Assembly (NCBI RefSeq): GCF_000523515.1
Contig: NZ_AWRU01000015.1
Coordinates: 52,371-114,980 of the forward strand
Direction of reading: 5' to 3'
Source of the DNA: Pedobacter sp. V48
GTDB taxonomy: Bacteria > Bacteroidota > Bacteroidia > Sphingobacteriales > Sphingobacteriaceae
DNA: 62,610 nucleotides
The number at the start of each line of letters is the position of its first letter. Position 1 is the stretch's first letter. The notes below the pieces were generated by a model. It made no database searches. It was not told where the DNA came from and saw only the letters and a list, made by a program, of their open reading frames with translations. The translations under genes were made by a program, and so were the position numbers. Of this stretch, positions 35,076 to 45,008 are shown piece after piece.

Positions 35076-36177
35076 AGGGCTTGAAGTGATTAAATCACTT
35101 TTACAAAACAACGAAGAAGCCTACAAAGAAGGCTCATGGGAATCATTTTCAAAACAACAGCCGGTAAAAACTAACGCAACCGGGTGGTATTGGTTCTCAG
35201 GAATTGCTGCAGCACTCCTGCTAATTTGCCTTGCTTTTTTATTCAGCTACAATCCCGATCCTAAATCGATACCATTAGCAAAGTTCAAAACTAAACCGGT
35301 ACAAAAAGAAATTATACAAGAAGTCCTGGTTAAAAAACACAATACTACTAATCATCACCCCGTTCAAATTCACAAAAAACGAGCTGAAATCAGGCATGTA
35401 AACAGCACGTCTCCGGAACAAGATAAACCCGCACCTGAAAATACCATGGTAGTGCAGGCCAAACCAAATGAAGAACAAATTGATGCAGATCGTGCGCCTG
35501 CTGGCAAAAAAATATTCCCTTATACAGCACACCAGGAAACCGAAAGGGTTAAAAAAACCAAAAAAGAACCCAGTTGGATGGTTGGATTGGGTATGGCTAC
35601 AGACTTCAGCAATTCAAAGAAACTGGGATTAGCATTTGAAGCAGTAGTAGGTTATGCCTTAAGTCCAAAAATCGCCATAATGTTGGGCGCCGGCTATCGG
35701 GAATCCTCTGCTTTTAACGGTAGTGAAGGACAAACCTTAAGCGCCACGGACGAAAAACAATTAGAATCGGCCACCATTAGGTTGTCAGGGGTTGAGATTC
35801 CATTAGGACTAAGATATAGCGTCAACCAACGTTTATATGCGAAAGTTGGCGTCTCGGCTTTTGCAACGATAAAACAAAGGGGTGAACTAACTTATGTCAG
35901 TACAGTTTCTCACACGCAGAGCGTTGTAGATCCAAACGGAGAAGTATATGATAAAACCTTTACCAGTGAAGAAAGATCCGTGGTAGACATTGAAGACCAA
36001 CCTCAGGGCAAAGAAAAATACAAAAGCTTTATCAATATCTCTTTCGGGTACAAGTATCCGTTCCTAAAAAACAGAACCATTACGCTTGAACCTTTCTTTA
36101 AATTACCTATGCAAAGCTCTAAAATAGAAAATGTAAAGTTTTCGTCTGCCGGATTAAGGCTAGGTATCGATTTTTAG
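35059..36177 (+). CDS. Sigma-linked membrane protein with C-terminal beta-barrel-like domain
   Basis: About 372 residues from the ATG at 35059, overlapping the sigma gene. It has a short cytoplasmic N-terminus (about 45 residues), one membrane helix (WYWFSGIAAALLLICLAFLF), a charged, proline-rich periplasmic linker, and a C-terminal domain resembling an outer-membrane porin-like barrel (SWMVGLGMATDFSNSKKLGL, AIMLGAGYRESSAF, AGLRLGIDF at the end). This single-span plus barrel layout follows sigma genes in many Bacteroidota. The N-terminus probably binds sigma while the C-terminus senses the envelope, by inference. Confidence 0.78.
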   Translation: MEHTDRGLEVIKSLLQNNEEAYKEGSWESFSKQQPVKTNATGWYWFSGIAAALLLICLAFLFSYNPDPKSIPLAKFKTKPVQKEIIQEVLVKKHNTTNHHPVQIHKKRAEIRHVNSTSPEQDKPAPENTMVVQAKPNEEQIDADRAPAGKKIFPYTAHQETERVKKTKKEPSWMVGLGMATDFSNSKKLGLAFEAVVGYALSPKIAIMLGAGYRESSAFNGSEGQTLSATDEKQLESATIRLSGVEIPLGLRYSVNQRLYAKVGVSAFATIKQRGELTYVSTVSHTQSVVDPNGEVYDKTFTSEERSVVDIEDQPQGKEKYKSFINISFGYKYPFLKNRTITLEPFFKLPMQSSKIENVKFSSAGLRLGIDF

Positions 36178-36240
36178 AGCCTTAGCAGATAATAATCTTC
36201 AGAACAATGGTTAAATTGCATCTATAAGATTTTGTTTACC

Positions 36241-36651
36241 ATGGAAACTATAGAAATCAACCACGACATTCCAGTAATTTATGTAACGGCCACTTCTTTT
36301 CCAGACGGAGTAATGGCCGCTCATCAAAAACTGCATTCACTTGTATCGTTTAATGAAAACCGACAATACTTCGGGCTTTCACGTCCTGAGAACGGAGGAG
36401 GCATTATTTATAAAGCCGCAGCCGAAGAATTGCAGCCTGGTGAAGCCAAGGCGCTCGGGTTGGGATCAATATCCATAAAGGCCGGTAAATACAGGTGCGT
36501 CACTATTACTGATTTCATGAAAGATATACCAGCCATAGGCAAAGCCTTTGACCAATTAACTGATCTACCGGGAATTGATATGGAAGGATACTGTGTTGAA
36601 CTCTACCCCAATCAAACAGATGTGAAGTGTATGATAAGGATGCAAGATTAG
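36241..36651 (+). CDS. GyrI-like small-molecule-binding protein
   Basis: A 136-residue cytoplasmic protein, read from the ATG at 36241. The pattern ETIEINHDIPVIYVTATSFP followed by SIKAGKYRCVTITDFMKDIPAIGKAFDQL and a C-terminal YCVELYPNQTDVKCMIRMQ matches stand-alone effector-binding (AraC_E_bind/GyrI-like) domains. Those fold as SHS2 repeats and bind diverse ligands. No DNA-binding domain is attached. Assignment is by overall pattern and is moderate. Confidence 0.6.
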   Translation: METIEINHDIPVIYVTATSFPDGVMAAHQKLHSLVSFNENRQYFGLSRPENGGGIIYKAAAEELQPGEAKALGLGSISIKAGKYRCVTITDFMKDIPAIGKAFDQLTDLPGIDMEGYCVELYPNQTDVKCMIRMQD

Positions 36652-36673
36652 AACACAGTATCAGACATTGGCG

Positions 36674-37243
36674 CTACCTTTTACCAGTTTTTGGTCCAAG
36701 CGTAAGGAACATTCTTTTACCTTCCAGCTTAGGGAGTAATTCGACCTTTCCTACATCTTCCAGCGCCTGGGCAAATTTAAGAAGAAGTATCTCACCCCTA
36801 TCCTTATAAACTATGGCTCTGCCTTTAAAATGAACATATGCGCGAACTTTTTCTCCGCTTTCCAGAAATGAAACAGCGTGTTTAAGCTTAAACTGAAAAT
36901 CGTGGTCGTCGGTATTTGGGCCGAAGCGTATTTCTTTAATAATGGTTTGCTTCGCATTGGATTTGATTTCCTTTTCCTTTTTTTTCTTTTCGAAAAGGAA
37001 CTTATTGTAATCGATAACCCTGCATACGGGAGGTACTGCGTTCGGGGATATCTCCACCAGGTCCAGTCCTTGTTCTTCAGCTATAGCCAGCGCTTGTGCC
37101 AGGGGGTATATACCTGATTCGAAATCTTCACCTGTTAATCTGACCTCAGCTGAGGTGATAAAATTGTTAATCTTGTGTTCCGCTTCTTTCTTTTTAAAGG
37201 GCAAGCGCATCCCTCTTTTGAATCCTGCTTTTTTTAATGCCAA
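36674..37243 (-). CDS. infC: Translation initiation factor IF-3
   Basis: A 189-residue protein with both IF-3 domains. N-domain: INNFITSAEVRLTGEDFESGIYPLAQALAIAEEQGLDLVEISPNAVPPVCRVIDYNKFLFE. A lysine-rich linker (KKKKEKEIKSNAK) leads to the C-domain, which opens IIKEIRFGPNTDDHDFQFKLKHAVSFL and ends RMFLTLGPKTGKR. IF-3 binds the 30S subunit, checks initiator tRNA and prevents premature 50S joining. Normally infC lies with thrS, rpmI and rplT; none is present here, so this may be a second, diverged copy. The start is an ordinary ATG, unlike the ATT of E. coli infC. Confidence 0.93.
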   Translation of the reverse strand: MALKKAGFKRGMRLPFKKKEAEHKINNFITSAEVRLTGEDFESGIYPLAQALAIAEEQGLDLVEISPNAVPPVCRVIDYNKFLFEKKKKEKEIKSNAKQTIIKEIRFGPNTDDHDFQFKLKHAVSFLESGEKVRAYVHFKGRAIVYKDRGEILLLKFAQALEDVGKVELLPKLEGKRMFLTLGPKTGKR

Positions 37244-37365
37244 ATTTGAAATAATTTAATTTAAAAATATAATTATTTGATAAGCGTATATTGCTCATAC
37301 CCTCAAAATACCAATTTTAAAGGGTTTTTGTTTAAAATAAATCATATGATGACTTTAAACTTAGA

Positions 37366-40215
37366 TTAGAATACCAGCAGTACATTATCTATTTTAGCCC
37401 GCTGATCCTTAATACTCTTCTTCATCACCTCTAGCGCATGGTCCGAAATCTGCCAGCCCAATGGCAGCACAGGCCAGTTGCCCGCAATCATCTCCCTTGT
37501 GGGCTGAATTTTATTGTAACTCCACCCTTTCATTTTTTGTCGCGTTGACATCACCTTGTTAATCGTATCAGCCTTAAGTGCATTACTGCTTATCGTCTCC
37601 AAAATCCCAAGTGCCGGAGCTAATACCTCATACAAATTCTTATCTTGAGTTGGATAGTCAACAGAAAGAATACTATTAGAAATCGACAGCACATTTACCG
37701 TAACATTAAGCCCCGCAAACTCATCTTCTGCAAGTACCCGCTCAAATACAGCGATCACCTGCCTTGAGGTTTCTGCGCCAGAATTTTCCAGGGTTCCACC
37801 ATCAGTAAAATGATGCTTCTCATCAAACTTACCTGTCGGACATACATACGGAAAACGCGCACTCAGGAAAGCAGCCGCAGAAAGCGGCAGATCAAGTTTT
37901 TTTGCCCTCATCAAATCCTGTATAAAAATACAGCTGGGAAAATCATCCTTCTCTAACAACACAGGAGCAACAATTCCCTTCTTCCCTGTATTAATATCAT
38001 AAGTATTGGAAAAAAGCAAGGGCAAGTCCATATTATCCTTTTTCCAGGCCTCTCTTAATGAAATATCATAATCCATTCCAAACTTATCCTTCAGTATACC
38101 TTCAAAGCCTCGTTCCTGCAGACGGGAGCGGTCTTCGTACCAATTCCCTCCGATCATGGTCATAAACAGGTCTCTCCCAAAAACACCCACTACATTGGCT
38201 GTCAGGTAGTCGTACTCAAATACCTTGGTATTATCGGGGTAAAATCTCCCAGACGAAATACTATCCCTGGCCTTAAGCCTGTCAGCCGTCAAAAGAGAAA
38301 AACCAATAGTCCCGCCAGATGCACCTGAAAAAGAAAACACATGATGCTGGAAATCAGCACTTATCCGCTTACTGCCACGTGATTCAAGAAGCAGCGAGTC
38401 CAGTTCACCCACAAGCATGGTGGCCCAAACAGAAGCCCTGATCCCACCACCGTAAGAATTCAAAAAAAACACGGGGTAAGGTTTATTATGCTCAGCCTGA
38501 TACGTTGCAATCTCTCCTCGTCTATGCTCCAGCCAACTGCGGATATGAGTAGATAATGCCACTGGCGCCTCGCCCTTGGCCACAACGGTCTTCACCTTAT
38601 GAAAATCACTGATCTTTACATACGAGACCAAAAATCCTATTAACAGAAGCAGCGTTATCCATTGCACTTTAGTCCGTTTACCTAAAACAAGCAGATAAGA
38701 GAATATCAGCGCATAACAGATCAATGCCGCTATTACAATGGCAATTGTAAAGAACCTAAACCTGGCAATAAGCGTAAAGAGTATCGGGGGGATATTAAAC
38801 AGGATAAATACCACAGCCAGCAGTAAACCAACAATAAGTACAACAGGCGCAACCTCTATATTTTGCACAAATGAAATCTTAGTGCGATAGGCGGTAGTAA
38901 TCAGAAAAGCAAAAGATAATAAAAACAGATCCAGAGAAAGATAAGAAAGCCGGCCATACTGTTCCACTTTCATATCCCTGATGAAATAGAAAGCGGTCAT
39001 CAGGAGAAAAAACAGTACCATCACAATCATATAGCGCAAAGCGGAAAATACCCCATGCGGAGCAAAAAAAGAGTCCAGTGTATTGTGTTTTAACATCTGC
39101 TGATAGCCAACTAAGGCAACCAACAATATGACCATCACAGGCACATCATCCAAAAGATAAGGCATATGATACTGCTGCATGGTCTTTAGAATACCCACTG
39201 CAGGGATCAAAAAAGTAAGCGCACCTAACAGCCGGGCATAATTTACCGAGTTCTTTCCGGCCATAACAAAGCCCTTGGGTACCGTCAACATCAAATCCGT
39301 AAACCCACCAGCATACAGCTTGGGCAGATACCAGTTTAGTGTTGCTAAAACCGAGATAGAAAAAAGAAAGATTATCGTTCCCCAAAAGGAGGTATTAATT
39401 GTAATCAGCAGATCCTGACCTTGATCCGAAAAGATCAAAAATCCAAATAGCACAAAAAGAACAATCAGCACTATACGAAACATCCATCCCAAACGTAATC
39501 CAAATAAAAAGTTATCCGATAGTCCCGAAAGCCAACCTGTAAGCCGTTTAAAAATACTAATAGACCAACCAAATGAGTATAGGGTTAAAATCAGAAGAAT
39601 AAACTTAAACAAGGCGGGATAAAAAACATAGGCTGCCACTCCGGATTTCACAAAATCATTAAGCTTATCTGGCGAGGGATCTTCGGGATTTAACCTTTTA
39701 AAAAGATCAATAGATTCCAGGATATAGTAATTCTCGATAAGATCCAGTATACCGATCACTATTACCGTTCCCGAAAACAACCAAAACAGTCTACTTGTAA
39801 TTCTGTCTTTTGAAGGATAGAGATTCCGGTAATAATGCCAAAACAACAGAATCAGTCCAGACATATAAAAAAGTATAAACCAGTAGTCGGCATGTGTCTG
39901 ACGTTCTACCGCATCCACGCCCCTAATCTTTTCCCCAGGCTCACTATACTTAATCTTTTTACCTGGCGACACAGTGCTATCCATTGTCACCGAATCAGCA
40001 GGGTTTGTCCAGTCGCGCTCAAAAACATAATTTTCAGGGCGGTTCCATTCCGAAAAAATCCGGTATTGAATACTATTGGATTTGGTAAGTTCCAGTGAAA
40101 GAATACCCGAAGGCGCACTGTCCGAGAAAAGAAGATGATGATTTCTGCTGGTCATACTTCCGGTAACCAACAAACCGGCAATTGCTAGAAGGGATAGCAG
40201 TTTGAATAGTTTCAT
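37366..40215 (-). CDS. Polytopic membrane protein with C-terminal patatin-like phospholipase domain
   Basis: A 949-residue protein. The N-terminal ~540 residues contain roughly 12-13 hydrophobic helices in two blocks. The C-terminal ~400 residues carry a patatin-like domain: glycine-rich oxyanion motif (NSYGGGIRAS, about residue 589), serine hydrolase elbow SGASGG (GxSxG-type, about 632), and the catalytic aspartate in FTDGGTLENSG (about 805). Patatin-like enzymes hydrolyse lipid acyl chains with a Ser-Asp dyad. A long periplasmic segment (residues ~20-105) follows the first helix. Substrate unknown; a membrane-lipid role is likely. Confidence 0.8.
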   Translation of the reverse strand: MKLFKLLSLLAIAGLLVTGSMTSRNHHLLFSDSAPSGILSLELTKSNSIQYRIFSEWNRPENYVFERDWTNPADSVTMDSTVSPGKKIKYSEPGEKIRGVDAVERQTHADYWFILFYMSGLILLFWHYYRNLYPSKDRITSRLFWLFSGTVIVIGILDLIENYYILESIDLFKRLNPEDPSPDKLNDFVKSGVAAYVFYPALFKFILLILTLYSFGWSISIFKRLTGWLSGLSDNFLFGLRLGWMFRIVLIVLFVLFGFLIFSDQGQDLLITINTSFWGTIIFLFSISVLATLNWYLPKLYAGGFTDLMLTVPKGFVMAGKNSVNYARLLGALTFLIPAVGILKTMQQYHMPYLLDDVPVMVILLVALVGYQQMLKHNTLDSFFAPHGVFSALRYMIVMVLFFLLMTAFYFIRDMKVEQYGRLSYLSLDLFLLSFAFLITTAYRTKISFVQNIEVAPVVLIVGLLLAVVFILFNIPPILFTLIARFRFFTIAIVIAALICYALIFSYLLVLGKRTKVQWITLLLLIGFLVSYVKISDFHKVKTVVAKGEAPVALSTHIRSWLEHRRGEIATYQAEHNKPYPVFFLNSYGGGIRASVWATMLVGELDSLLLESRGSKRISADFQHHVFSFSGASGGTIGFSLLTADRLKARDSISSGRFYPDNTKVFEYDYLTANVVGVFGRDLFMTMIGGNWYEDRSRLQERGFEGILKDKFGMDYDISLREAWKKDNMDLPLLFSNTYDINTGKKGIVAPVLLEKDDFPSCIFIQDLMRAKKLDLPLSAAAFLSARFPYVCPTGKFDEKHHFTDGGTLENSGAETSRQVIAVFERVLAEDEFAGLNVTVNVLSISNSILSVDYPTQDKNLYEVLAPALGILETISSNALKADTINKVMSTRQKMKGWSYNKIQPTREMIAGNWPVLPLGWQISDHALEVMKKSIKDQRAKIDNVLLVF

Positions 40216-40327
40216 ACTGAGAGATTAAGATGATTTATAATAAATCTACTTCATAATAGATTGGTAGCCAACCTGCTCATCGTCAAACAACTATTGCAAA
40301 TGTCCAAATATGCATTGGTAAACACAA

Positions 40328-41746
40328 CTAAAATATTTTCACTAAAGACTTTAGCTGTGTTAAATCACTTTCCAGGGGTCTTGGTGCAAAAATACTTTTT
40401 ACAAAATGGTTTTTATCTATCAGTAAATATCTTGGAATACTTGTGATCCCCATAAATTTAGATAGCTCTGATGAGAACTCGTTCTCGACCAGGTACTGAT
40501 CGTTTTCTATTTTATCATTTACAGTCGCTTTCTTCCAAGCTGCTTTGTCTTTATCAAGTGAAAAGTAAACTACAGCAACCCCATTTTCCGTCATCCATTT
40601 CTTTCCTTCGGCAGATTCTGCAATATCTACTCTGCAAGCGGCACACCAGCTCGCCCATAAATCTACATATACAGCCTTTCCAGGATAACCGGCTAGTACT
40701 TGTCTTAAACTGCGCTTCATTCCATTTGAATAGGTGGTCAACAAAGTACCATCTAATACCTTATCTGTCAATGGCTTGTTCAGCAAGAGATAATTCAATT
40801 CAGATTCCCTGATGTACGCTAAATAGCGGGGGTCCTTTACCTCAGTATAAGCAGACCGGATCACGGAAAATAAAGCGTCGTCATCTATTGGAATTTTTCT
40901 TTGCGCACAGGCACCAATTAAACTTGCAATTGCATAATCTTTACTTTTACCTTTTAACTCACTCTTTATTTTCTTTTCAATCTCCTTCAAATTCACCCTG
41001 CCCTCAGTTTCCTTAAACCTTACATATCGATTATACACCGCATATTTGTACTCATTAGCGGTTAACAAAGGGTCGTCGTTAAATCCGATTTTTTTCAGAT
41101 CGTTGAGATACTTCTTTGGAACGCTGTCGGCAGCCATGTCTGAAACCAGTGAATACAAGGAATTGGCATAATAATACCCAATCTTATTTCGGGCAATATG
41201 AGTAAGTGATTTAGAGATGGGGTAAAGTTTTAAAAGCGATTCCAATTGTTCGTTTTTATCTTTATACCATTGATCAAGGGTGATTTTATAATTCAGTAAA
41301 TTGTTTTTATTGTGCCGTAGTTCTTTACTGATAAGATATCTTGGTGGCCTTTCCGGGCCTCCCGTAAAATCAGTTATTTTTGCAAATACCTGATAATTGG
41401 CTGCATGTTTTCCAAAAAACTTAATCTTTGCGTCCAGCCCTGCACCATCAATCGTAAATCTTATGGTGTCTCCTGGCATTACATATACCTGCCAATTCCT
41501 CAACATTATACTCAAATAAATAAACTGGGGTTTGCTTATGCTAAAAGCGCTCTTAAACAGATTGTTTTGTTTATAACACGTCAGTAGATTTTTAGGCTCC
41601 TGTGTATAAAATAACAAAGGTTCATTGATCAAAATATGGTCTATCTTTTCGTGGGTGGCAGTACCGGAGAGGGTTACTTTTTCTTGGCCTTGTGCCATTG
41701 GAGATGAGAATATAATCAGGAATGCTAAGAGGAGCGCTATTTTCAT
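40328..41746 (-). CDS. TlpA-family thioredoxin-like protein with N-terminal DUF4369-like region
   Basis: A 472-residue periplasmic protein with signal peptide (cleavage near AQGQ, residue 20). The C-terminal thioredoxin fold has the WASWCAACR active site (CxxC, about residue 369) and a cis-proline region in GITSIPRYLLID. The N-terminal domain (VTLSGTATHEKIDHILINEP; YVMPGDTIRFTIDGAG) resembles the beta-sandwich that precedes thioredoxins in Bacteroidota. A helical middle section of unknown role lies between. Members reduce or exchange disulfides in the envelope. Confidence 0.88.
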   Translation of the reverse strand: MKIALLLAFLIIFSSPMAQGQEKVTLSGTATHEKIDHILINEPLLFYTQEPKNLLTCYKQNNLFKSAFSISKPQFIYLSIMLRNWQVYVMPGDTIRFTIDGAGLDAKIKFFGKHAANYQVFAKITDFTGGPERPPRYLISKELRHNKNNLLNYKITLDQWYKDKNEQLESLLKLYPISKSLTHIARNKIGYYYANSLYSLVSDMAADSVPKKYLNDLKKIGFNDDPLLTANEYKYAVYNRYVRFKETEGRVNLKEIEKKIKSELKGKSKDYAIASLIGACAQRKIPIDDDALFSVIRSAYTEVKDPRYLAYIRESELNYLLLNKPLTDKVLDGTLLTTYSNGMKRSLRQVLAGYPGKAVYVDLWASWCAACRVDIAESAEGKKWMTENGVAVVYFSLDKDKAAWKKATVNDKIENDQYLVENEFSSELSKFMGITSIPRYLLIDKNHFVKSIFAPRPLESDLTQLKSLVKIF

Positions 41747-41826
41747 GTAATTTATGTCGGTTATCTAAATATAGCGAAAAATAGATACCCAATTTAAATT
41801 GACTAATAACAGACCCCTTTTATTAT

Positions 41827-42453
41827 CTAGTTATCTCCTTTTTTACATTTAATTAAAAAGAACGGCTGGTTCTCGCTGATTTCTGTAATTTCAAATAAAC
41901 CTGCTTGATCAAACTCTGCATGGATCGATTCCCTATCATAAAAATATATGTTTACTCCATCATATATTTCATAGCGATCCTTGCTAATAAACTTGCCCTG
42001 TCCGTAGGTATGCGCTTCTTTTGAAATACCTGTAAATACCATATAACCATTCTCTGATAGCTGATTATAGCAATCGAAAACTAGCTTTTCCCTTTCACTA
42101 CTATCTAATAAATGAATTAAACCATAACAGAATATCCCGTCATATTGGTTTTTATCAAATGGCATATCAGTTACAGAGCCATGATGAATAATCATATCTG
42201 TTCCATAATGTTTTCTCGCCATTTCAATGGCAGTTTTTGAAATCTCGATCCCTGTTACCGTGATCCCGTTTTCTTTAAAAATTTGTGCATTCCTTCCGTA
42301 ACCAATTCCAGGTATCAAAATATTTTTCAGAGATTTCTGAACAAAAAAATCCTTTGTCAGTACAGCAGATTTTGCCGGCTCAAAGCCCCACATCTCCTGT
42401 TTTTCGCCAAATGCTGATTCCCAGAACTCTGGTTTTCCGGATTCATTAACCAT
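41827..42453 (-). CDS. Class I SAM-dependent methyltransferase
   Basis: A 208-residue protein with the Rossmann-like methyltransferase core. SAM-binding motif I is ILIPGIGYGRNAQIF (about residues 45-59), followed by the acidic motif VTGIEISKTAIEMA and the post-II region FDKNQYDGIFCYGLIHLL. The N-terminal WESAFGEKQEMWGFEP resembles TehB/thiopurine-methyltransferase-like proteins. Substrate is unknown. It appears to be transcribed alone. Confidence 0.86.
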   Translation of the reverse strand: MVNESGKPEFWESAFGEKQEMWGFEPAKSAVLTKDFFVQKSLKNILIPGIGYGRNAQIFKENGITVTGIEISKTAIEMARKHYGTDMIIHHGSVTDMPFDKNQYDGIFCYGLIHLLDSSEREKLVFDCYNQLSENGYMVFTGISKEAHTYGQGKFISKDRYEIYDGVNIYFYDRESIHAEFDQAGLFEITEISENQPFFLIKCKKGDN

Positions 42454-42570
42454 AATCTTTATATGCTATTGAATATGCAATTTACCAAGAATACTCAATA
42501 GCTCACCACACGAGGCTCAATGCAATAGTAATTAAACAATCAAATGACTATGGCCTTCGTTCAACCTGAT

Positions 42571-43038
42571 TTAAATAGAATCAATTTTATTTTCAACTCT
42601 TTTCCAGACTTCTGTGAATCCAAGGCTTTCAGCCCCGTCTTTACCTTCTACCATTCCATTCAAAACGAGCAGTTTTTTATCATCGCTAAACTTATATCTT
42701 AGTTTATACGTCTTTCCGGCTAAGGCATAGGTAGCGCCCTGGGTTTCGCTCTTAATAATTTCAGAATAGGTCTCATTATCGTTTATTACATAATTACCCT
42801 GATGAGTAATAATAGATCCGTTTTGAGTGATCCGCATGTTAAAAAACTTACCATCTGCATCAAAGAATTTCAACAAACCTGGAATTGCAACCCTGCTTTC
42901 AGAACCATTAGTTGCCAATCGCGTTAGCTCCCATGCGCCATTAAATAAAGCGGAATTCGATTCTTGTGCAGAAAGTTTGGTAAAAGAGACAAATAGTAAT
43001 AAAACGATTGTAATACCTTTGAGCGTTAATTTTTTCAT
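42571..43038 (-). CDS. DUF4488-like secreted lipocalin-type protein
   Basis: A 155-residue protein with signal peptide (cleavage near LSAQ, residue 25). The mature beta-rich body (FNGAWELTRLATNGSESR; KFFDADGKFFNMRITQNGS; GFTEVWKRVE at the end) matches the small DUF4488 lipocalin-like family. Such single-barrel proteins may bind small hydrophobic ligands, but no function is established. It stands alone with ordinary gaps on both sides. Confidence 0.75.
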   Translation of the reverse strand: MKKLTLKGITIVLLLFVSFTKLSAQESNSALFNGAWELTRLATNGSESRVAIPGLLKFFDADGKFFNMRITQNGSIITHQGNYVINDNETYSEIIKSETQGATYALAGKTYKLRYKFSDDKKLLVLNGMVEGKDGAESLGFTEVWKRVENKIDSI

Positions 43039-43215
43039 GTTATTTGGTTATAACACTAATATAAGAAATCAAACTAAAATCTAGAATTTTTCATAAGTCT
43101 GCCGTCATATTACCTCACAGTAGAAATATTTGATTGCAGATTTAGCGGAAGTTACTATTGACTTTGTTAAAAATGTCCGCGCACAGATTACAAAATAGCG
43201 GATACATTTCACTTC

Positions 43216-44865
43216 TCATTCAACCCTTTTCACATTTACATAAAAGTCACTATCAATACTTAACGATGAATTGCTGGTTGGCGTTATACGCAGCTCCTTC
43301 CAATCTTTAGTCGGATTAAGCCATTTATCACTTGTAAGATTGGTTTTAATAGGCATTACAAAATCCGACAAACAATTGCTAAAGCGATACCTCAATATAT
43401 TGTCACGTATGCTGTACTCAAAAGTGGGAATATCTTTCTCCCGCAAGTACTGATTAAAGAATGGCTGCAGATTCTTACCTAAAGTTTTCCCGATAAACCT
43501 TTCAACCTCAATTGAGTTCACTGTTTTATGATAAAACTCACGGTTAACAGCCCTTAACATCTTACGGAACTGCTCATCATTATCAACAATGGCCCGAAGC
43601 ATATGCACAATTGTCCAGCCTTTTAAATACATGTGTCCACCAGCATCCTCATAAATTCCATAGCGTCTTATGATTGGTTCAGTATTCTTAATCCGGCCAA
43701 TAGTTCTAGCTTCAAAGAACTCTTTGGCTGCCTTTTTACCATATTGACTTTCAATAAAAAGCTCTTCGGCATACCCTGCAAATCCTTCCTGCAGCCATCT
43801 GTCAGTAATATCTTTTGTTGTAATGCTGTTTCCGAACCACTCATGCGCCACTTCGTGAACCACCAGCCTATCGGTCTTTAAATCCCACGTACTTAAGTAT
43901 TTTGCATTTATCCTGCCCAACTTAAATCCATTACCATAGGCTATAGCGCTTTGATGTTCCATGCCCGGATATGGTGCTTCCACCATTTTAAAACTATCTT
44001 CGTAAAAAGGATATGGCCCAAACCAGTATTCAAAAGTTTTCAGCGTTTTGTCAACCTCATTTTTGAGGTAAGAATGAACCTTTTCTCTGTTGTAATCAAT
44101 TACCCAATAGTCAGTACTTAAATTGCCTTTCTCACCTTTATATATTTCTGGAACCCGCACATACTTTCCCACATAAAAAGCCAAACCATAATTGTTTATT
44201 GGATTTACTACATGCCATTTATAAGTAACGGTTCCATTACTATTTACTATTCGGCTTTTTAACCTGCCGTTACCAACAGGAACCAAGGTATCAGGAACGC
44301 TGATGGCCAATGAAGCACCATTATCGGGTTCGTCGCCTTGATGTAGTTTGCATGGGAACCAAACACTAGCACCAATTAACTGAGATCCCAGGGTGATCCA
44401 TGGCCTCCCTAACGAGTCAAGTTTCCATGATATACCACCATCCCATGGTGGATTGGTAGATTCTTTAGGCGCTCCTGAATAAAAGATGTCAATAGTAGCC
44501 TGCGATTTAACTTTTAAATCAGGAACTTTAAGAAACCATACATTTCCTTCCTTTTCGACGGAGATCTTTTGCTGTTTAAACAGTACGCTATCGATCTCTA
44601 GCGGTTCTTGCAAATCAATCTGCATAAACCTATTATGGTTACTTTTTATTACCTCAAAGGTGATACTATTTTTACCCTGAATTGTTTTTTTTCCAAAAAC
44701 AGGTTCAATAGCCAATGCGTAATATTTTATATCCCACCATTCTCTATCTTTAGTTATACTACCCTTAAGTGTATCTTGTCGGGAAGGGACACTTACATAC
44801 TGAGCAAATAACCCGGCTTGATGGCAAATTAAAATCAGCAGAAACAAAAGAAATCTTAAAGGCAT
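43216..44865 (-). CDS. M1-family zinc metallopeptidase, secreted
   Basis: A 549-residue protein with signal peptide. It has a beta-sandwich N-domain (YYALAIEPVFGKKTIQGKNS), then the gluzincin catalytic domain. This includes the aminopeptidase YPGMEHQSAIAYG motif (exopeptidase GxMEN equivalent with H for N), zinc ligands in VVHEVAHEWFGNS (HExxH, about residue 335) and the distal glutamate in LQEGFAGYAEEL. It lacks the C-terminal ERAP-type domain, giving the short form common in Bacteroidota. It should cut N-terminal residues from peptides in the envelope. Confidence 0.92.
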   Translation of the reverse strand: MPLRFLLFLLILICHQAGLFAQYVSVPSRQDTLKGSITKDREWWDIKYYALAIEPVFGKKTIQGKNSITFEVIKSNHNRFMQIDLQEPLEIDSVLFKQQKISVEKEGNVWFLKVPDLKVKSQATIDIFYSGAPKESTNPPWDGGISWKLDSLGRPWITLGSQLIGASVWFPCKLHQGDEPDNGASLAISVPDTLVPVGNGRLKSRIVNSNGTVTYKWHVVNPINNYGLAFYVGKYVRVPEIYKGEKGNLSTDYWVIDYNREKVHSYLKNEVDKTLKTFEYWFGPYPFYEDSFKMVEAPYPGMEHQSAIAYGNGFKLGRINAKYLSTWDLKTDRLVVHEVAHEWFGNSITTKDITDRWLQEGFAGYAEELFIESQYGKKAAKEFFEARTIGRIKNTEPIIRRYGIYEDAGGHMYLKGWTIVHMLRAIVDNDEQFRKMLRAVNREFYHKTVNSIEVERFIGKTLGKNLQPFFNQYLREKDIPTFEYSIRDNILRYRFSNCLSDFVMPIKTNLTSDKWLNPTKDWKELRITPTSNSSLSIDSDFYVNVKRVE

Positions 44866-44978
44866 ATAGTTAGCTTACAATAAACAACCAATATATGGAT
44901 ATTGAAACATATTCTGTATGTCGTATTTTCCCCCTAACATTGTCGCATACTCACAGCAACGGTACAGCATTTGGTCCC

Positions 44979-44986
44979 TAGATTTG
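44979..44986 (+). promoter_or_regulatory. -7 box of the lipoprotein hydrolase gene
   Basis: TAGATTTG is an exact match to TAnnTTTG, 23 bases before the ATG at 45009. No good -33 element was found 19-21 bases further upstream. Confidence 0.5.
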
Positions 44987-45008
44987 TATTGTAACAAAAC
45001 CTTACAAT

